Source of the DNA: RYN-431 sp036388295
GTDB lineage: Bacteria > Planctomycetota > Phycisphaerae > Tepidisphaerales > Tepidisphaeraceae
Length of the DNA: 16,144 nt
Direction of reading: 5' to 3'
Assembly (NCBI GenBank): GCA_036388295.1
Contig: DASVSC010000065.1
Span: forward strand, 1 to 16,144
In this document: positions 6,563-13,977 of the stretch, piece by piece
How positions within the stretch are numbered: position 1 is the stretch's first letter
How the letters are laid out: the number at the start of each line of letters is the position of its first letter
Made by a program: the position numbers and the translations under genes
Notes under the pieces: model-generated
Told to the model about the DNA's origin: nothing
The model's input: the letters and a program-made list of their open reading frames with translations, nothing else
Databases searched by the model: none

Positions 6563-7597
6563 TTACGACCGCCGGTGACGCAACCGGTCCAGCGCGGCGG
6601 CGACGATGATGATCGCCCCCGTGGCGATCAACTGCACCCAGTTCGGCCAACCCATTTTCGTGCAGCCGTTGGCGATGGTCGTCAGGAACACCGCGCCGGT
6701 GAGGGTGCCGAGGATGGTGCCCTGGCCGCCGCTGAGGCTGGCGCCGCCGATGACGACGGCGGCAATGATGTCCAATTCCGTGCCGGCCGAGCCGTTCGGG
6801 TCGCCCTGGGTGATGTAGGAAAAGCTCATCAGCCCCGCGAGGCCGGTCATCACGCCGGCCAGCGTGTAGAGCAGGATCTTCGTGCGGTCGACATGGACGC
6901 CGCAGAGGCGTGCCGTGTTTTCATTGCTGCCGATCGCGAACACGTGCCGGCCGAAGCGGGTGTAGCGAAGTACCAGCGCCATAAGGATGGCCAGGATCAG
7001 CGTGACGTACACGCCGCTGGGGAAGACCATCCACTTGGACTCCGATCCCAGGCGCAGGAAGCCTTTCATCCAGGCGGGGATGATGTCGAGTTGGACGTTG
7101 ACGGATTGTTCGTTGGCGATGCCGCGGGCGAGGCCGCGGTACGCGCCCCACGCGCCCAGGGTGATGATGAAGGGCGCGAGCTTCAGGCGGGTGATCAGCA
7201 CGCCGATCAGCAGGCCCATGATCGCTCCGGAGCCGATGCCGCCTAGCGCGGAGAGCGGGCCGCCGTAGCCGCGGTTGAGCATTTCGGCCACCACGACGGT
7301 AACGACCGCGATGGCCGAGCCGACGCTCAGGTCGATGCCGCCGCTGATGATGATCAGCGTCATGCCGAGCGCGGCGACGGCGATGATCACCGTCTGCTCG
7401 AGGATGATGCGGATGTTGTCGGTGCGGTAAAAGCGCTCACCGACCAGCACGCTGAACAGGGCGAAAACGAAGACCAGGCCGATGAGCGGCCCGAGCTTGG
7501 CCAGCCACTCGACGGCTCGGCCGGAACTGCCTTCGCGGGCGGGCGGGGCGCTGGTGAGGGTGGCGGCGGCGGGTTCGGGGGGAAGCGTGTCGGTCAT
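6563..7597 (-). CDS. Sugar ABC transporter permease, RbsC type
   Basis: A 344-residue permease of the CUT2 (ribose/galactose/xylose) class, in the cytoplasmic membrane. A hydrophilic tail of ~35 residues precedes roughly eight to ten hydrophobic segments. Family motifs are GGIDLSVGS at 86-94, LAPFIITLG at 140-148, and later AAVVIGGASLSGGQGT near the cytoplasmic coupling region. Start ATG 7597-7595 overlaps the TGA of the ATPase gene by four bases (ATGA), so the two are translationally coupled. It is the last gene of the minus-strand transporter operon and converges with uxaB, the two stops being about 100 bases apart with repeat family C between them. The sugar cannot be read from the permease; L-galactose or a related hexose is inferred from the neighbouring catabolic genes. 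Confidence 0.9.
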   Translation of the reverse strand: MTDTLPPEPAAATLTSAPPAREGSSGRAVEWLAKLGPLIGLVFVFALFSVLVGERFYRTDNIRIILEQTVIIAVAALGMTLIIISGGIDLSVGSAIAVVTVVVAEMLNRGYGGPLSALGGIGSGAIMGLLIGVLITRLKLAPFIITLGAWGAYRGLARGIANEQSVNVQLDIIPAWMKGFLRLGSESKWMVFPSGVYVTLILAILMALVLRYTRFGRHVFAIGSNENTARLCGVHVDRTKILLYTLAGVMTGLAGLMSFSYITQGDPNGSAGTELDIIAAVVIGGASLSGGQGTILGTLTGAVFLTTIANGCTKMGWPNWVQLIATGAIIIVAAALDRLRHRRS

Positions 7598-9132
7598 CGG
7601 CTCTGTTCCTGCGGACGGAGGTGAGGCACATCGAGTTCCGGGTGCGTGCCGGTGGCTTCGAGCATAATGCGGTGTTCGTTCGTTTCCGCCACCGGCCGGG
7701 CAGGCCCCAGCACGCCGCGGCACATGACGGCGATGCGGTCGCACGTGCCGAGCAGTTCGGGCAGATAACTGCTGACCATCAGCACGGCCTTGCCACTGGC
7801 GGCCAGGCGGTCGATGACTTGGTAGATCAAGGCTTTGGCGCCCACATCGATGCCGCGGGTGGGCTCGTCGAGCAGCAGCACGTCGACGTCGTGGTGCAGC
7901 AGGCGCGCGATGGCGATTTTCTGCTGGTTGCCGCCCGACAAGTCGCCGATCGGCTGCCACGGGCTGCGGCAGCGCACGGCCAATTCTTTGATCCAGCGGC
8001 GGCTTTCGGTGTCCTGCTGCGCGGGGCGAACGATTGGGCCCATTTTCGACAGCGTCAGGTTGTCGGCGATGCTGAGGTTGAGCGCCAGGCCTTCGGTTTT
8101 GCGGTCTTCGCTAAGCAGGCCGACGCCTTGGGCGAGGCGTTGGCTGGGGCCGGCGCGGTCGTTGAAGGTGCCGACGCGGATGCGGCCGCTGGCGACGTCG
8201 CGAAGGCCGAAGATCGTCTGAAGCAGTTCGGTGCGGCCCGCGCCGACGAGGCCGGCGATGCCGACCACTTCGCCGGCCCGCAGTTGCAGCGACGCCGACA
8301 GCGGCTTGCCGCCGCGGCCGGTGACGTCGATCAATTCCAGCAAGACCGGGCCCGGCGAGCGCGGCGAGCGCGGGTACAAATCCTTCACGTCGCGGCCGAC
8401 CATCATGCTGACGATTTTGTCGGCCGGCACGTCCGCCGTGCGGCCGCCGCCGACGCTTTTTCCGTCGCGCAGCACGGTAAAGCGGTCGCTGATGGCCTTC
8501 ACTTCTTCCAGGAAGTGCGAGATGTAAATGATTGCCAGGCCTTGGCTGCGCAGGCGGCGGACCAAGTCGAACAGCAAGGCGATGTCGCGCTGCGTGAGGC
8601 TGCTGGTCGGCTCGTCGAGCACCAGCACACGACAGCCGACGGCGACGGCGCGGCCGATTTCCACGAGCTGCTGCTCGGCGATGCTGAGCCGGCCGACGAT
8701 TTCATCCGGCCGAATGTCGGGCCGACCGACTTGGCGCAGGGCGTCTTCGGTACGGCGGCGGATTTCGCCCCACCTCATCAGCGGGCCGCGCATCGGCTCC
8801 ATGCCGAGCAGGATGTTTTCCATCACGCTCAGGTGCGGGGCCAGCGACAGTTCCTGGTAGATCATCGCCACGCCGCGGTGGCGTGCGTCGAGCGGGCTGC
8901 GCGGCAGGTAGCCTTGGTCGCCGAGCAGCATCTGCCCCGAATCCGGCGCGTGCACGCCGGCCAGGGTTTTCATCAGCGTGCTTTTGCCCGCCCCGTTCTC
9001 GCCGACGAGCGCCAGCACTTCGCCGCCGGCCACTTCCAGGTCGACGCCGTCGAGGGCGATCGTCGCGCCGAAGCGCTTGCGGATGCCGCTCATTTTCAGG
9101 CTGACGGCGTTTTGCGTTTGGGACTGGGTCAC
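7594..9132 (-). CDS. Sugar ABC transporter ATP-binding protein, RbsA type (two NBDs)
   Basis: A 512-residue double ATPase that energises the importer at the inner face of the membrane. The first domain has Walker A GENGAGKST at 44-52, a Q-loop near YQE (92-94), a degenerate signature LSIAEQQ at 149-155 and Walker B VLDEPTSSL at 171-179. The second domain has a degenerate Walker A GLVGAGRTE (294-302, no lysine), signature LSGGNQQ at 398-404, and Walker B LLDEPTRGID at 420-429. The lysine-less second Walker A is normal for CUT2 ATPases. The start is GTG (9132-9130), with only a weak AGG about nine bases upstream; a downstream ATG at codon 14 is less likely. A family C repeat doublet separates it from the upstream binding-protein gene. 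Confidence 0.92.
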   Translation of the reverse strand: MTQSQTQNAVSLKMSGIRKRFGATIALDGVDLEVAGGEVLALVGENGAGKSTLMKTLAGVHAPDSGQMLLGDQGYLPRSPLDARHRGVAMIYQELSLAPHLSVMENILLGMEPMRGPLMRWGEIRRRTEDALRQVGRPDIRPDEIVGRLSIAEQQLVEIGRAVAVGCRVLVLDEPTSSLTQRDIALLFDLVRRLRSQGLAIIYISHFLEEVKAISDRFTVLRDGKSVGGGRTADVPADKIVSMMVGRDVKDLYPRSPRSPGPVLLELIDVTGRGGKPLSASLQLRAGEVVGIAGLVGAGRTELLQTIFGLRDVASGRIRVGTFNDRAGPSQRLAQGVGLLSEDRKTEGLALNLSIADNLTLSKMGPIVRPAQQDTESRRWIKELAVRCRSPWQPIGDLSGGNQQKIAIARLLHHDVDVLLLDEPTRGIDVGAKALIYQVIDRLAASGKAVLMVSSYLPELLGTCDRIAVMCRGVLGPARPVAETNEHRIMLEATGTHPELDVPHLRPQEQSR

Positions 9133-9173
9133 GCGGGGAAACCTGGTGGATAGATGACCAAAGCGCTTTCTGG

Positions 9174-9291
9174 TTCTCTCGCCCGGTACGCCGGGAGAGG
9201 GTTAGGGAGAGGGTCTAGCCGGTCAGTCGAAGTACTCGTCGCTCGCAGACCCTCACCCTAACCCTCTCCCGTGAATACACGGGAGAGGGAA
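9174..9291. repeat. Inverted repeat doublet, family C, copy 2
   Basis: Inverted copies at 9174-9216 and 9247-9291 with about 30 bases between them, built from the same hairpin plus GTTAGGG(T/A)GAGGG tail as the copy at 6397-6539. It fills the gap between the binding-protein stop (9298) and the ATPase start (9132). In the polycistronic mRNA it could form strong hairpins between rbsB-like and rbsA-like cistrons, protecting the 3' end of the binding-protein message or reducing read-through. Confidence 0.85.
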
Positions 9292-9297
9292 CAGATT

Positions 9298-10293
9298 TTA
9301 CTCGATGCCGACCAGCTTCTTGATCGCCGGGTCGTTCAGGCCTTCCTGGGTGACGACCTTGACGCCGGTGTCGGTGTTGGCCGGCACGGGGGTCTGGTTC
9401 TTCAGGTAGGCGGCCATCTGCTTGGTGCTTTGGTAGCCCATGCCGCGCGGGTCCTGGACGATCAGGGTGTGGATGTCCCCTTTTTTCAGGCCGTCGATCA
9501 GGGCCTCGCTGGCGTCGAAGCCGACGAACTTGGTTTTGCCGGCCAGGCCCGCCTGGCGCAGGGCCAGCATCATGCCCTGGACGCTGGGCTCGTTGGGGGC
9601 GAAGACGCAGTCGGCCTGCTTGATCTGGTCGATCAGGTTCATGGCCGTGGTCTTGTTGGCTTCGATCGTGGGGCCGCCGTAGCGGTTGCTGCTGAGGACC
9701 TGAATCTCCGGGTGCTTGGCCAGGACGGCTAGGCAGCCTTCTTCGCGCTCGACGGTGCTGGCCGAGCCTTCCAGGTAGCGCATCAGGACGAACTTGCCCT
9801 TACCGCCCATCAGTTTGACGACTTCTTCGCCCGCCATTTCGCCGGCCGCGCGGTTGTTCGTGCCGACGAAGCCGAGGAAGTCGCCCGGGGCCGAGCCGTT
9901 GAGGGACGAGTCGACGATGAGGACGGGGATTTTCGCGTCCATCGCGCTCTTGATCGGCTGCACCAGGGCGGCGTTGTCCAGCGGCGAGATGATCATGCCC
10001 TTGACGCCGTCGGCGACGAACTGGTCGACCAGCTTGATCTGGTCGGCGCGGTCGTTTTCCTTCAGCGGGCCTTTCCAGTTCACGTCGAGGCCTTCTTCTT
10101 TGGCGGCCTGCTCCATGCCGGCCTGCACGGCTTTCCAGTAGCTGTGTGTGGTGCCCTTAGGGATGAAGGCGATCGAGATCGACCCGCCCTTACTGCCGGC
10201 GGCGCCGGTTTCGGGGGCCTTGTCACAGCCATTCAGGCCGATCAACGTAGCGAGAGCGGCCGAAGCGAGAACGGATAATGCGGTGCGCAACAT
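9298..10293 (-). CDS. Sugar ABC transporter substrate-binding lipoprotein, RbsB type
   Basis: A 331-residue periplasmic-binding-protein family (Peripla_BP_4) receptor. The start at 10293 is supported by GAGGG eight bases upstream and by the signal peptide that then appears: MLRTALSVLASAALATLIGL followed by NGC, a lipobox-like site with C23 as the lipidated residue. A glycine/alanine-rich linker leads to the mature domain at about residue 37 (SISIAFIPKGTTHSYWKAVQAGM). Further hallmarks are the GVKGMIISPLDNAAL segment (97-110), PVLIVDSSL (123-131) with sugar-contact D129, and FAPNEPS in the C-terminal lobe. It should capture a monosaccharide outside the membrane for the ATPase and permease encoded downstream. 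The ligand is unknown from sequence; the L-galactose context is suggestive. Confidence 0.9.
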   Translation of the reverse strand: MLRTALSVLASAALATLIGLNGCDKAPETGAAGSKGGSISIAFIPKGTTHSYWKAVQAGMEQAAKEEGLDVNWKGPLKENDRADQIKLVDQFVADGVKGMIISPLDNAALVQPIKSAMDAKIPVLIVDSSLNGSAPGDFLGFVGTNNRAAGEMAGEEVVKLMGGKGKFVLMRYLEGSASTVEREEGCLAVLAKHPEIQVLSSNRYGGPTIEANKTTAMNLIDQIKQADCVFAPNEPSVQGMMLALRQAGLAGKTKFVGFDASEALIDGLKKGDIHTLIVQDPRGMGYQSTKQMAAYLKNQTPVPANTDTGVKVVTQEGLNDPAIKKLVGIE

Positions 10294-10480
10294 GGATGAA
10301 CCCTCGTAGATGAATGGGCCGCGGTCAGACCGGGCCGGAGTCGCCGTGGAGCAGTCTACGCCTTGGACTGCGGGCCGCAATATGGGTCGGTGGAATCCGG
10401 AGAGAAAAACGCCGCCCATAACGTCCGGCGACGCCACCGCCGGCGTGCGGCCGACCTTCTTTGATACACTCGAAGGTCGT

Positions 10481-11401
10481 ATGCGTTCGATCCGCGCTTT
10501 TTTCGATGACCGCTTCGCCGCCCCCATCGGCGACCACGTGATGCCGATCGGCAAGTTCCGACGGGTGGCGGACGCCGTGCGGGATTGGCCGGGCGTGCGG
10601 ATCGAATCGCCCGAACCCGTGACCGAGGCCGATTTATTGCAGGTTCATTCGGCCGACTACGTGAATGCGGTTCGCACGGGCGAGCCGCGGGCGCTGGCGG
10701 AAAGCCAAAAGTTCCCGTGGAGCCCTGAGCTGTACGAGAGCGTCCGCTTCACCAACGGCGCGGTGTACGCGGCTGCGGAAGCGGCGCTGCAGGACGGCGT
10801 GGCGTGCGCCGTCGCCAGCGGGTTTCACCACGCTCATGCTGCCCGCGGCGAAGGGTTCTGCACGTTCAACGGGCTGATCGTGGCGATCGATAAGCTGCGG
10901 GCGGAAAACAAGCTGTTCTCGGCGGCCGTGCTCGATCTGGATCTGCACTACGGCAACGGCACCGCGCAGCTGATCGCCGAGAGGCCGTACGTGACGCAAC
11001 TGTCGATTTATGGCAACGACTACTGGAACAACACGCCCTACCGCGACGTGACCACGTTGCGGCACACCGACGGCGAAAACCATTTCAGCGCCCCGCTCCT
11101 GGCCGGCTGCCGGGGCCCGGCACTGCAGGCCGTGTTGAACCGCCAGCTCCCGCGCCTGCTGACAGGTCCGCACTGGCCGGAACTGCTGATCTATCAGGCC
11201 GGCGCTGACCCATTGGCCGATGACCCGTATTCGCCGCTGGCCCTGACGGCCGATGACCTGTTGGAGCGTGACCGCACCGTCTTCCGCTTCGCCCGCGAGC
11301 ACGGCATCCCGATCGCCTGGGTCTTGGCCGGCGGGTACACGAAGGACGTCAGTAAGGTGGTCGACGTCCATGTGAACACGTTTAAGGCCGCGGTGGGTTG
11401 A
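10481..11401 (+). CDS. Histone-deacetylase-family (AcuC/HDAC-like) amidohydrolase
   Basis: A 306-residue zinc-dependent deacetylase-fold protein. The usual motifs are present: HH dyad H116-H117 (GFHHAHAARGEGFCTFN), metal site DLDLHYGNGT with D154 and H156, third ligand D243 in GADPLADD, and GGY with transition-state Y286. Bacterial relatives remove acetyl groups from protein lysines (AcuC), acetylpolyamines or other amides; the substrate here is unknown. The ATG at 10481 is preferred over the earliest in-frame ATG (10310) because the protein then begins at the fold's normal N-terminus and GAAGG lies four bases upstream. It is divergent from the binding-lipoprotein gene across 187 bases, in which I saw no convincing operator. 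Its stop lies only eight bases from that of the transposase gene. Confidence 0.88.
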   Translation: MRSIRAFFDDRFAAPIGDHVMPIGKFRRVADAVRDWPGVRIESPEPVTEADLLQVHSADYVNAVRTGEPRALAESQKFPWSPELYESVRFTNGAVYAAAEAALQDGVACAVASGFHHAHAARGEGFCTFNGLIVAIDKLRAENKLFSAAVLDLDLHYGNGTAQLIAERPYVTQLSIYGNDYWNNTPYRDVTTLRHTDGENHFSAPLLAGCRGPALQAVLNRQLPRLLTGPHWPELLIYQAGADPLADDPYSPLALTADDLLERDRTVFRFAREHGIPIAWVLAGGYTKDVSKVVDVHVNTFKAAVG

Positions 11402-11409
11402 CGCGATAA

Positions 11410-11916
11410 CTAGTGGCCGCGGGTGTTAACCCGCGCGAGCACCTGTCGATCCGCCCATGTGATCCCACGGTGGTTCGGTAGGTAGTCGATCATTAGCCGC
11501 TTGAAGTGTTTCTCATCCCGAACTTGTTTGCCCGCCCGCCGCGCCGCCAGCCAGCGACGTCCGACAACGCCCTCAGCCTTTGACAGTTTGTATCCCATGA
11601 TTCGCTTGATCCGGTCGTATATCACGTCGTGCTCACGCGCGTCTTTCCAGCCAACGAGTGCATGTGCGTGAGTGCTGACACAGACGGCGTAGTACAACTT
11701 GATGTCAATGCGTGAACAGACTTCTTGAACGGCGTCCACAACGACGCGCTGACGGCGTGCATCGAATCGGACTGTGTCGAATCGGGAACGTCGGTAGTAG
11801 TGGGCGGCTAAATCGAAGTCTGGCGCGAGGACGCCTTCGCCGTGACGCGTGTAGCCTTTAGGGTGGTCGGGCATCCAAGTGCGGTAGCCGTGGAAGTTGA
11901 AGAGGTGCACAGGCAT
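11410..11916 (-). CDS. Small HUH transposase, REP-associated (RAYT/TnpA_REP-like)
   Basis: A 168-residue protein with the Y1 HUH signature of IS200-like transposases: STHAHALVGW with metal-binding H83 and H85. A basic helical region (about 94-140) follows, then DYLPNHRG with Y145, a candidate nucleophile at the position of the family's conserved DYI..NP segment; Y109 is another candidate. Such enzymes cut and rejoin single-stranded DNA at REP hairpins. REP units in inverted orientation flank the gene (11414-11438 and 11965-11989). Its last residues, about ARVNTRGH, are encoded by the left REP itself, and its TAG stop lies at the repeat's edge. No clear Shine-Dalgarno precedes ATG 11916. The gene appears full length and may be active. 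The HUH fold is clear; the RAYT subgroup is inferred from the flanking REPs. Confidence 0.82.
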   Translation of the reverse strand: MPVHLFNFHGYRTWMPDHPKGYTRHGEGVLAPDFDLAAHYYRRSRFDTVRFDARRQRVVVDAVQEVCSRIDIKLYYAVCVSTHAHALVGWKDAREHDVIYDRIKRIMGYKLSKAEGVVGRRWLAARRAGKQVRDEKHFKRLMIDYLPNHRGITWADRQVLARVNTRGH

Positions 11917-11989
11917 TGCGGGCGGCGGATGGTAACATTGGGGCTGGTTCGGACCGCAAGGTTTTCGCGCGGGTTAACACCCGCGGCCA
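11414..11989. mobile_element. RAYT element: transposase gene bounded by inverted family B REPs
   Basis: A 576-base unit with 25-base perfectly inverted ends (11414-11438 and 11965-11989), each with the GCGGGT-loop-ACCCGC hairpin of the 4860-4940 doublet. GTGG heads the left REP (11413-11416). It contains only the minus-strand transposase gene. It fits exactly between the deacetylase stop (11401) and the aldehyde dehydrogenase ATG (11991). No convincing target duplication is seen, as expected for HUH enzymes. Confidence 0.8.
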
Positions 11990-11990
11990 T

Positions 11991-13352
11991 ATGCGATATT
12001 CGCCGGGTGATCTTTCGTATTCGCTCCCTTCCGTGCCGGACGGCGACGTGGATGCGGCGGTACGCGCCGCTTCGAACGCGTTCGAAGCCTGGCGTTTTAC
12101 GTCGGCCGCCGAGCGGGTCGAACGGCTGCGTGCGGCGGGGCGGGCGCTGGCGATGATCGGCGACGAACTCGCCTACGGCATCGCACTGGAAACCGGCAAG
12201 CCGTTCACCGAAGCGCAAGGCGAAGTCGGCGCCGTGGTGGCGAAGATCGAACTGGCCATCGGCGACGCGCACCGGTTCTTGGCCGAGTTTTCGGAGCCTG
12301 ACAACGCGCGGCCGAACGTGGTGCGGCGTCGGCCGCGGGGGGTGGCGGCGGTGATCGGGCCGTTCAACTTCCCGCTGCACCTGCCGCACGGCGCGATCAC
12401 GGCCTACCTGCTGGCGGGCAATACGGTGGTCTTCAAGCCGTCACCGTTCGCGGCCACGGTGTGCGGGCGGTACGCGTCCGTGATGGCCGAGGCGTTTCCG
12501 CCGGGCGTGTTCGGCGTCGTCCAAGGCGCGGCGGCGGTCGGGCAGGCGCTGGTGGCCGATGCGCGCGTGCGGGCGATTCATTTCACGGGTTCCGTGCCGG
12601 CCGGGCGGGCGATCGCGCGGCAGTGTGCGGACGACGTGTCGAAAGACGTCGCGCTGGAACTCGGCGGGAAAAACGCCGCAGTCGTTTGTGCCGACGCCGA
12701 CCCGGCGATGGCCGCGGCTGCGGTGGCCGAGGCGATGTGCCTGACCGCCGGCCAGCGGTGCAATAGCACCAGCCGCGTGCTGGTGGACGCGGGCCTGGAG
12801 GCGATCTTTGTCGATCACCTGCGGGCGGCGCTCGGGGCGTTTGTGCCGGGCGACCCGTTGTTATCTGCCACGCGGCTCGGGCCGCTTGTGTCGGAGGCCG
12901 CACGCGAGCGTTACCGGGTCGCGCTGGCCGAACCGGGTGATTGGCTCGTGCGCGGCAGTTTGCCGGACAGCGTAGGCAACAAACGTGGCCATTACGTGAC
13001 GCCGAGTGTCGTGCGGCTGGCGACGGACGCTGCGCGTCAGCGGCTGTTTGTCGAGGAAGTATTCGCGCCGATGGTCACGGTCACGCCGACGCGCGACGAC
13101 GCCGAGGCGTGCGCTCTTAATAACGCGACGCCCTTCGGCCTGACCGCCAGCGTCTTCACGCGCGACCCCGGCCGGTTCGCGTGGATGGCCGACCGTTTGA
13201 ATGTCGGCAACGTCTACCACGACCTGCCGACGACGCTGTCGCCGAGCACCCTCCCGTTCGGCGGCCACGCCGCCAGCGGCAACGGCCGGCCGGGCGGGCG
13301 TGGGTTCGTGCGATTCACGACGGACGAACAGGTGATTCAGTACCGGGGATGA
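11991..13352 (+). CDS. NAD(P)-dependent aldehyde dehydrogenase, AstD-like
   Basis: A 453-residue aldehyde dehydrogenase. Motifs: GPFNFPLHLPHG with oxyanion N126, VFKPS with cofactor K149, ELGG with general base E223, GQRC with nucleophile C257, EEVFAP with E356, and LPFGGHAASGNGRPGG at 422-437. These resemble succinylglutamate-semialdehyde dehydrogenase (AstD) more than other classes, but no other arginine-succinyltransferase genes are nearby, so the substrate is uncertain. The assigned ATG lies one base after the right REP of the transposase element and has no Shine-Dalgarno. The ~25-30 residues that normally precede the first conserved ALDH segment are missing. The frame also stays open through the REP back to ATG 11916, which would give a 478-residue form starting with repeat-encoded residues. 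The 5' end may therefore have been altered by the insertion. Confidence 0.85.
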   Translation: MRYSPGDLSYSLPSVPDGDVDAAVRAASNAFEAWRFTSAAERVERLRAAGRALAMIGDELAYGIALETGKPFTEAQGEVGAVVAKIELAIGDAHRFLAEFSEPDNARPNVVRRRPRGVAAVIGPFNFPLHLPHGAITAYLLAGNTVVFKPSPFAATVCGRYASVMAEAFPPGVFGVVQGAAAVGQALVADARVRAIHFTGSVPAGRAIARQCADDVSKDVALELGGKNAAVVCADADPAMAAAAVAEAMCLTAGQRCNSTSRVLVDAGLEAIFVDHLRAALGAFVPGDPLLSATRLGPLVSEAARERYRVALAEPGDWLVRGSLPDSVGNKRGHYVTPSVVRLATDAARQRLFVEEVFAPMVTVTPTRDDAEACALNNATPFGLTASVFTRDPGRFAWMADRLNVGNVYHDLPTTLSPSTLPFGGHAASGNGRPGGRGFVRFTTDEQVIQYRG

Positions 13353-13364
13353 GTGGCTCGTTCC

Positions 13365-13401
13365 GCGTCGTCAGGCCCCGCTGAGCGAGGTCTGACGACG
13401 C
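13365..13401. terminator. Hairpin between convergent genes
   Basis: A 13-base-pair stem (13365-13377 with 13389-13401, one G-U pair) around an 11-base loop lies between the aldehyde dehydrogenase stop and the SPW-protein stop. There is no T-tract directly after it on either strand, so it may be a repeat-derived hairpin rather than a true intrinsic terminator. Confidence 0.35.
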
Positions 13402-13415
13402 AGAAGGTCACTCTT

Positions 13416-13811
13416 TTAGTGCCCGACTGCCGGCTGCGACGTATGGCCGGCGTGCACGGTGCTGGGCGTGGTCTTGGTCATCAGGCCGGCACCGATTTCC
13501 AGCAAGCCGAAGATCAGGTGCGGCAGGTAGACCTCGTTAGAGAACCCGAACAGCCACGGCGACGCCGCCAGCAGGACGCCTGAGGCAACGTCCATCGCCA
13601 GGTGGGCGGGCATCGACAGCACGCGCACGACGCCGAGTTCGTAAGCCGTCATCAGGCTGTAGAGCAGCGCGCCGACGCCGAGGATCACAGGAATCCAGAC
13701 GGCGGCCCGGTTGGTCGCGTCGTCGAAGCCGAGCACCCACGGCGAGACGATCAGAATGAGGCCGACGAGGTAATCGAGCATGCCGTGAACGCGTGTGGGA
13801 ATGAAACGCAT
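13416..13811 (-). CDS. SPW-repeat integral membrane protein
   Basis: A 131-residue protein with two copies of the SPW motif, SPWVLGF (23-29) and SPWLFGF (84-90), each inside a hydrophobic hairpin. About four membrane segments are expected (near 13-28, 38-57, 70-88 and 95-112), with a short polar histidine-containing tail. The start ATG at 13811 is supported by AAAGGA upstream; an in-frame ATG 15 codons earlier adds a poor, polar extension. SPW-repeat proteins occur widely in bacteria, but their function is not established, so none is assigned. It is transcribed towards the aldehyde dehydrogenase gene and appears monocistronic. Its leader contains a small palindrome (GGCCAC-GCCT-GTGGCC, 13851-13866). 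Confidence 0.85.
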   Translation of the reverse strand: MRFIPTRVHGMLDYLVGLILIVSPWVLGFDDATNRAAVWIPVILGVGALLYSLMTAYELGVVRVLSMPAHLAMDVASGVLLAASPWLFGFSNEVYLPHLIFGLLEIGAGLMTKTTPSTVHAGHTSQPAVGH

Positions 13812-13977
13812 CGTATCCGTCCTTTCATAAGCCGGTGGCGGCCGGCGTAGGGCCACGCCTGTGGCCGAGCCGCCTGATAAGAAAGGATATGAATGCAGTT
13901 TTAACGATCGCCTAAAATCGATCTAAACGGGCCGACGTCAGGGCTTTGCTGAGACCATCTCGGGGATGGGCTGAAGC

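Noticed and set aside
6467..7246. A 259-codon plus-strand frame downstream of uxaB
   Set aside because: It begins in the repeat and runs antisense to the permease gene; low-complexity A/D/G/R composition and no motifs.
7621..9153. A 510-codon plus-strand frame opposite the ABC ATPase
   Set aside because: Antisense shadow; the minus-strand frame has both nucleotide-binding domains intact.
10310..10480. Longer start for the deacetylase at ATG 10310
   Set aside because: The extra 57 residues are low-complexity, begin almost at the divergent gene's start, and precede the normal start of the fold.
11403..11998. GCGATA on both sides of the transposase element (11403-11408 and 11993-11998) as a target-site duplication
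   Set aside because: The copies are at different distances from the repeat ends, are only six bases long, and HUH transposases do not normally make duplications.
2169..13401. CRISPR array from the repeated GC-rich sequences
   Set aside because: Repeats occur as inverted pairs at scattered gene borders, with no regular direct repeats or spacers and no cas genes.
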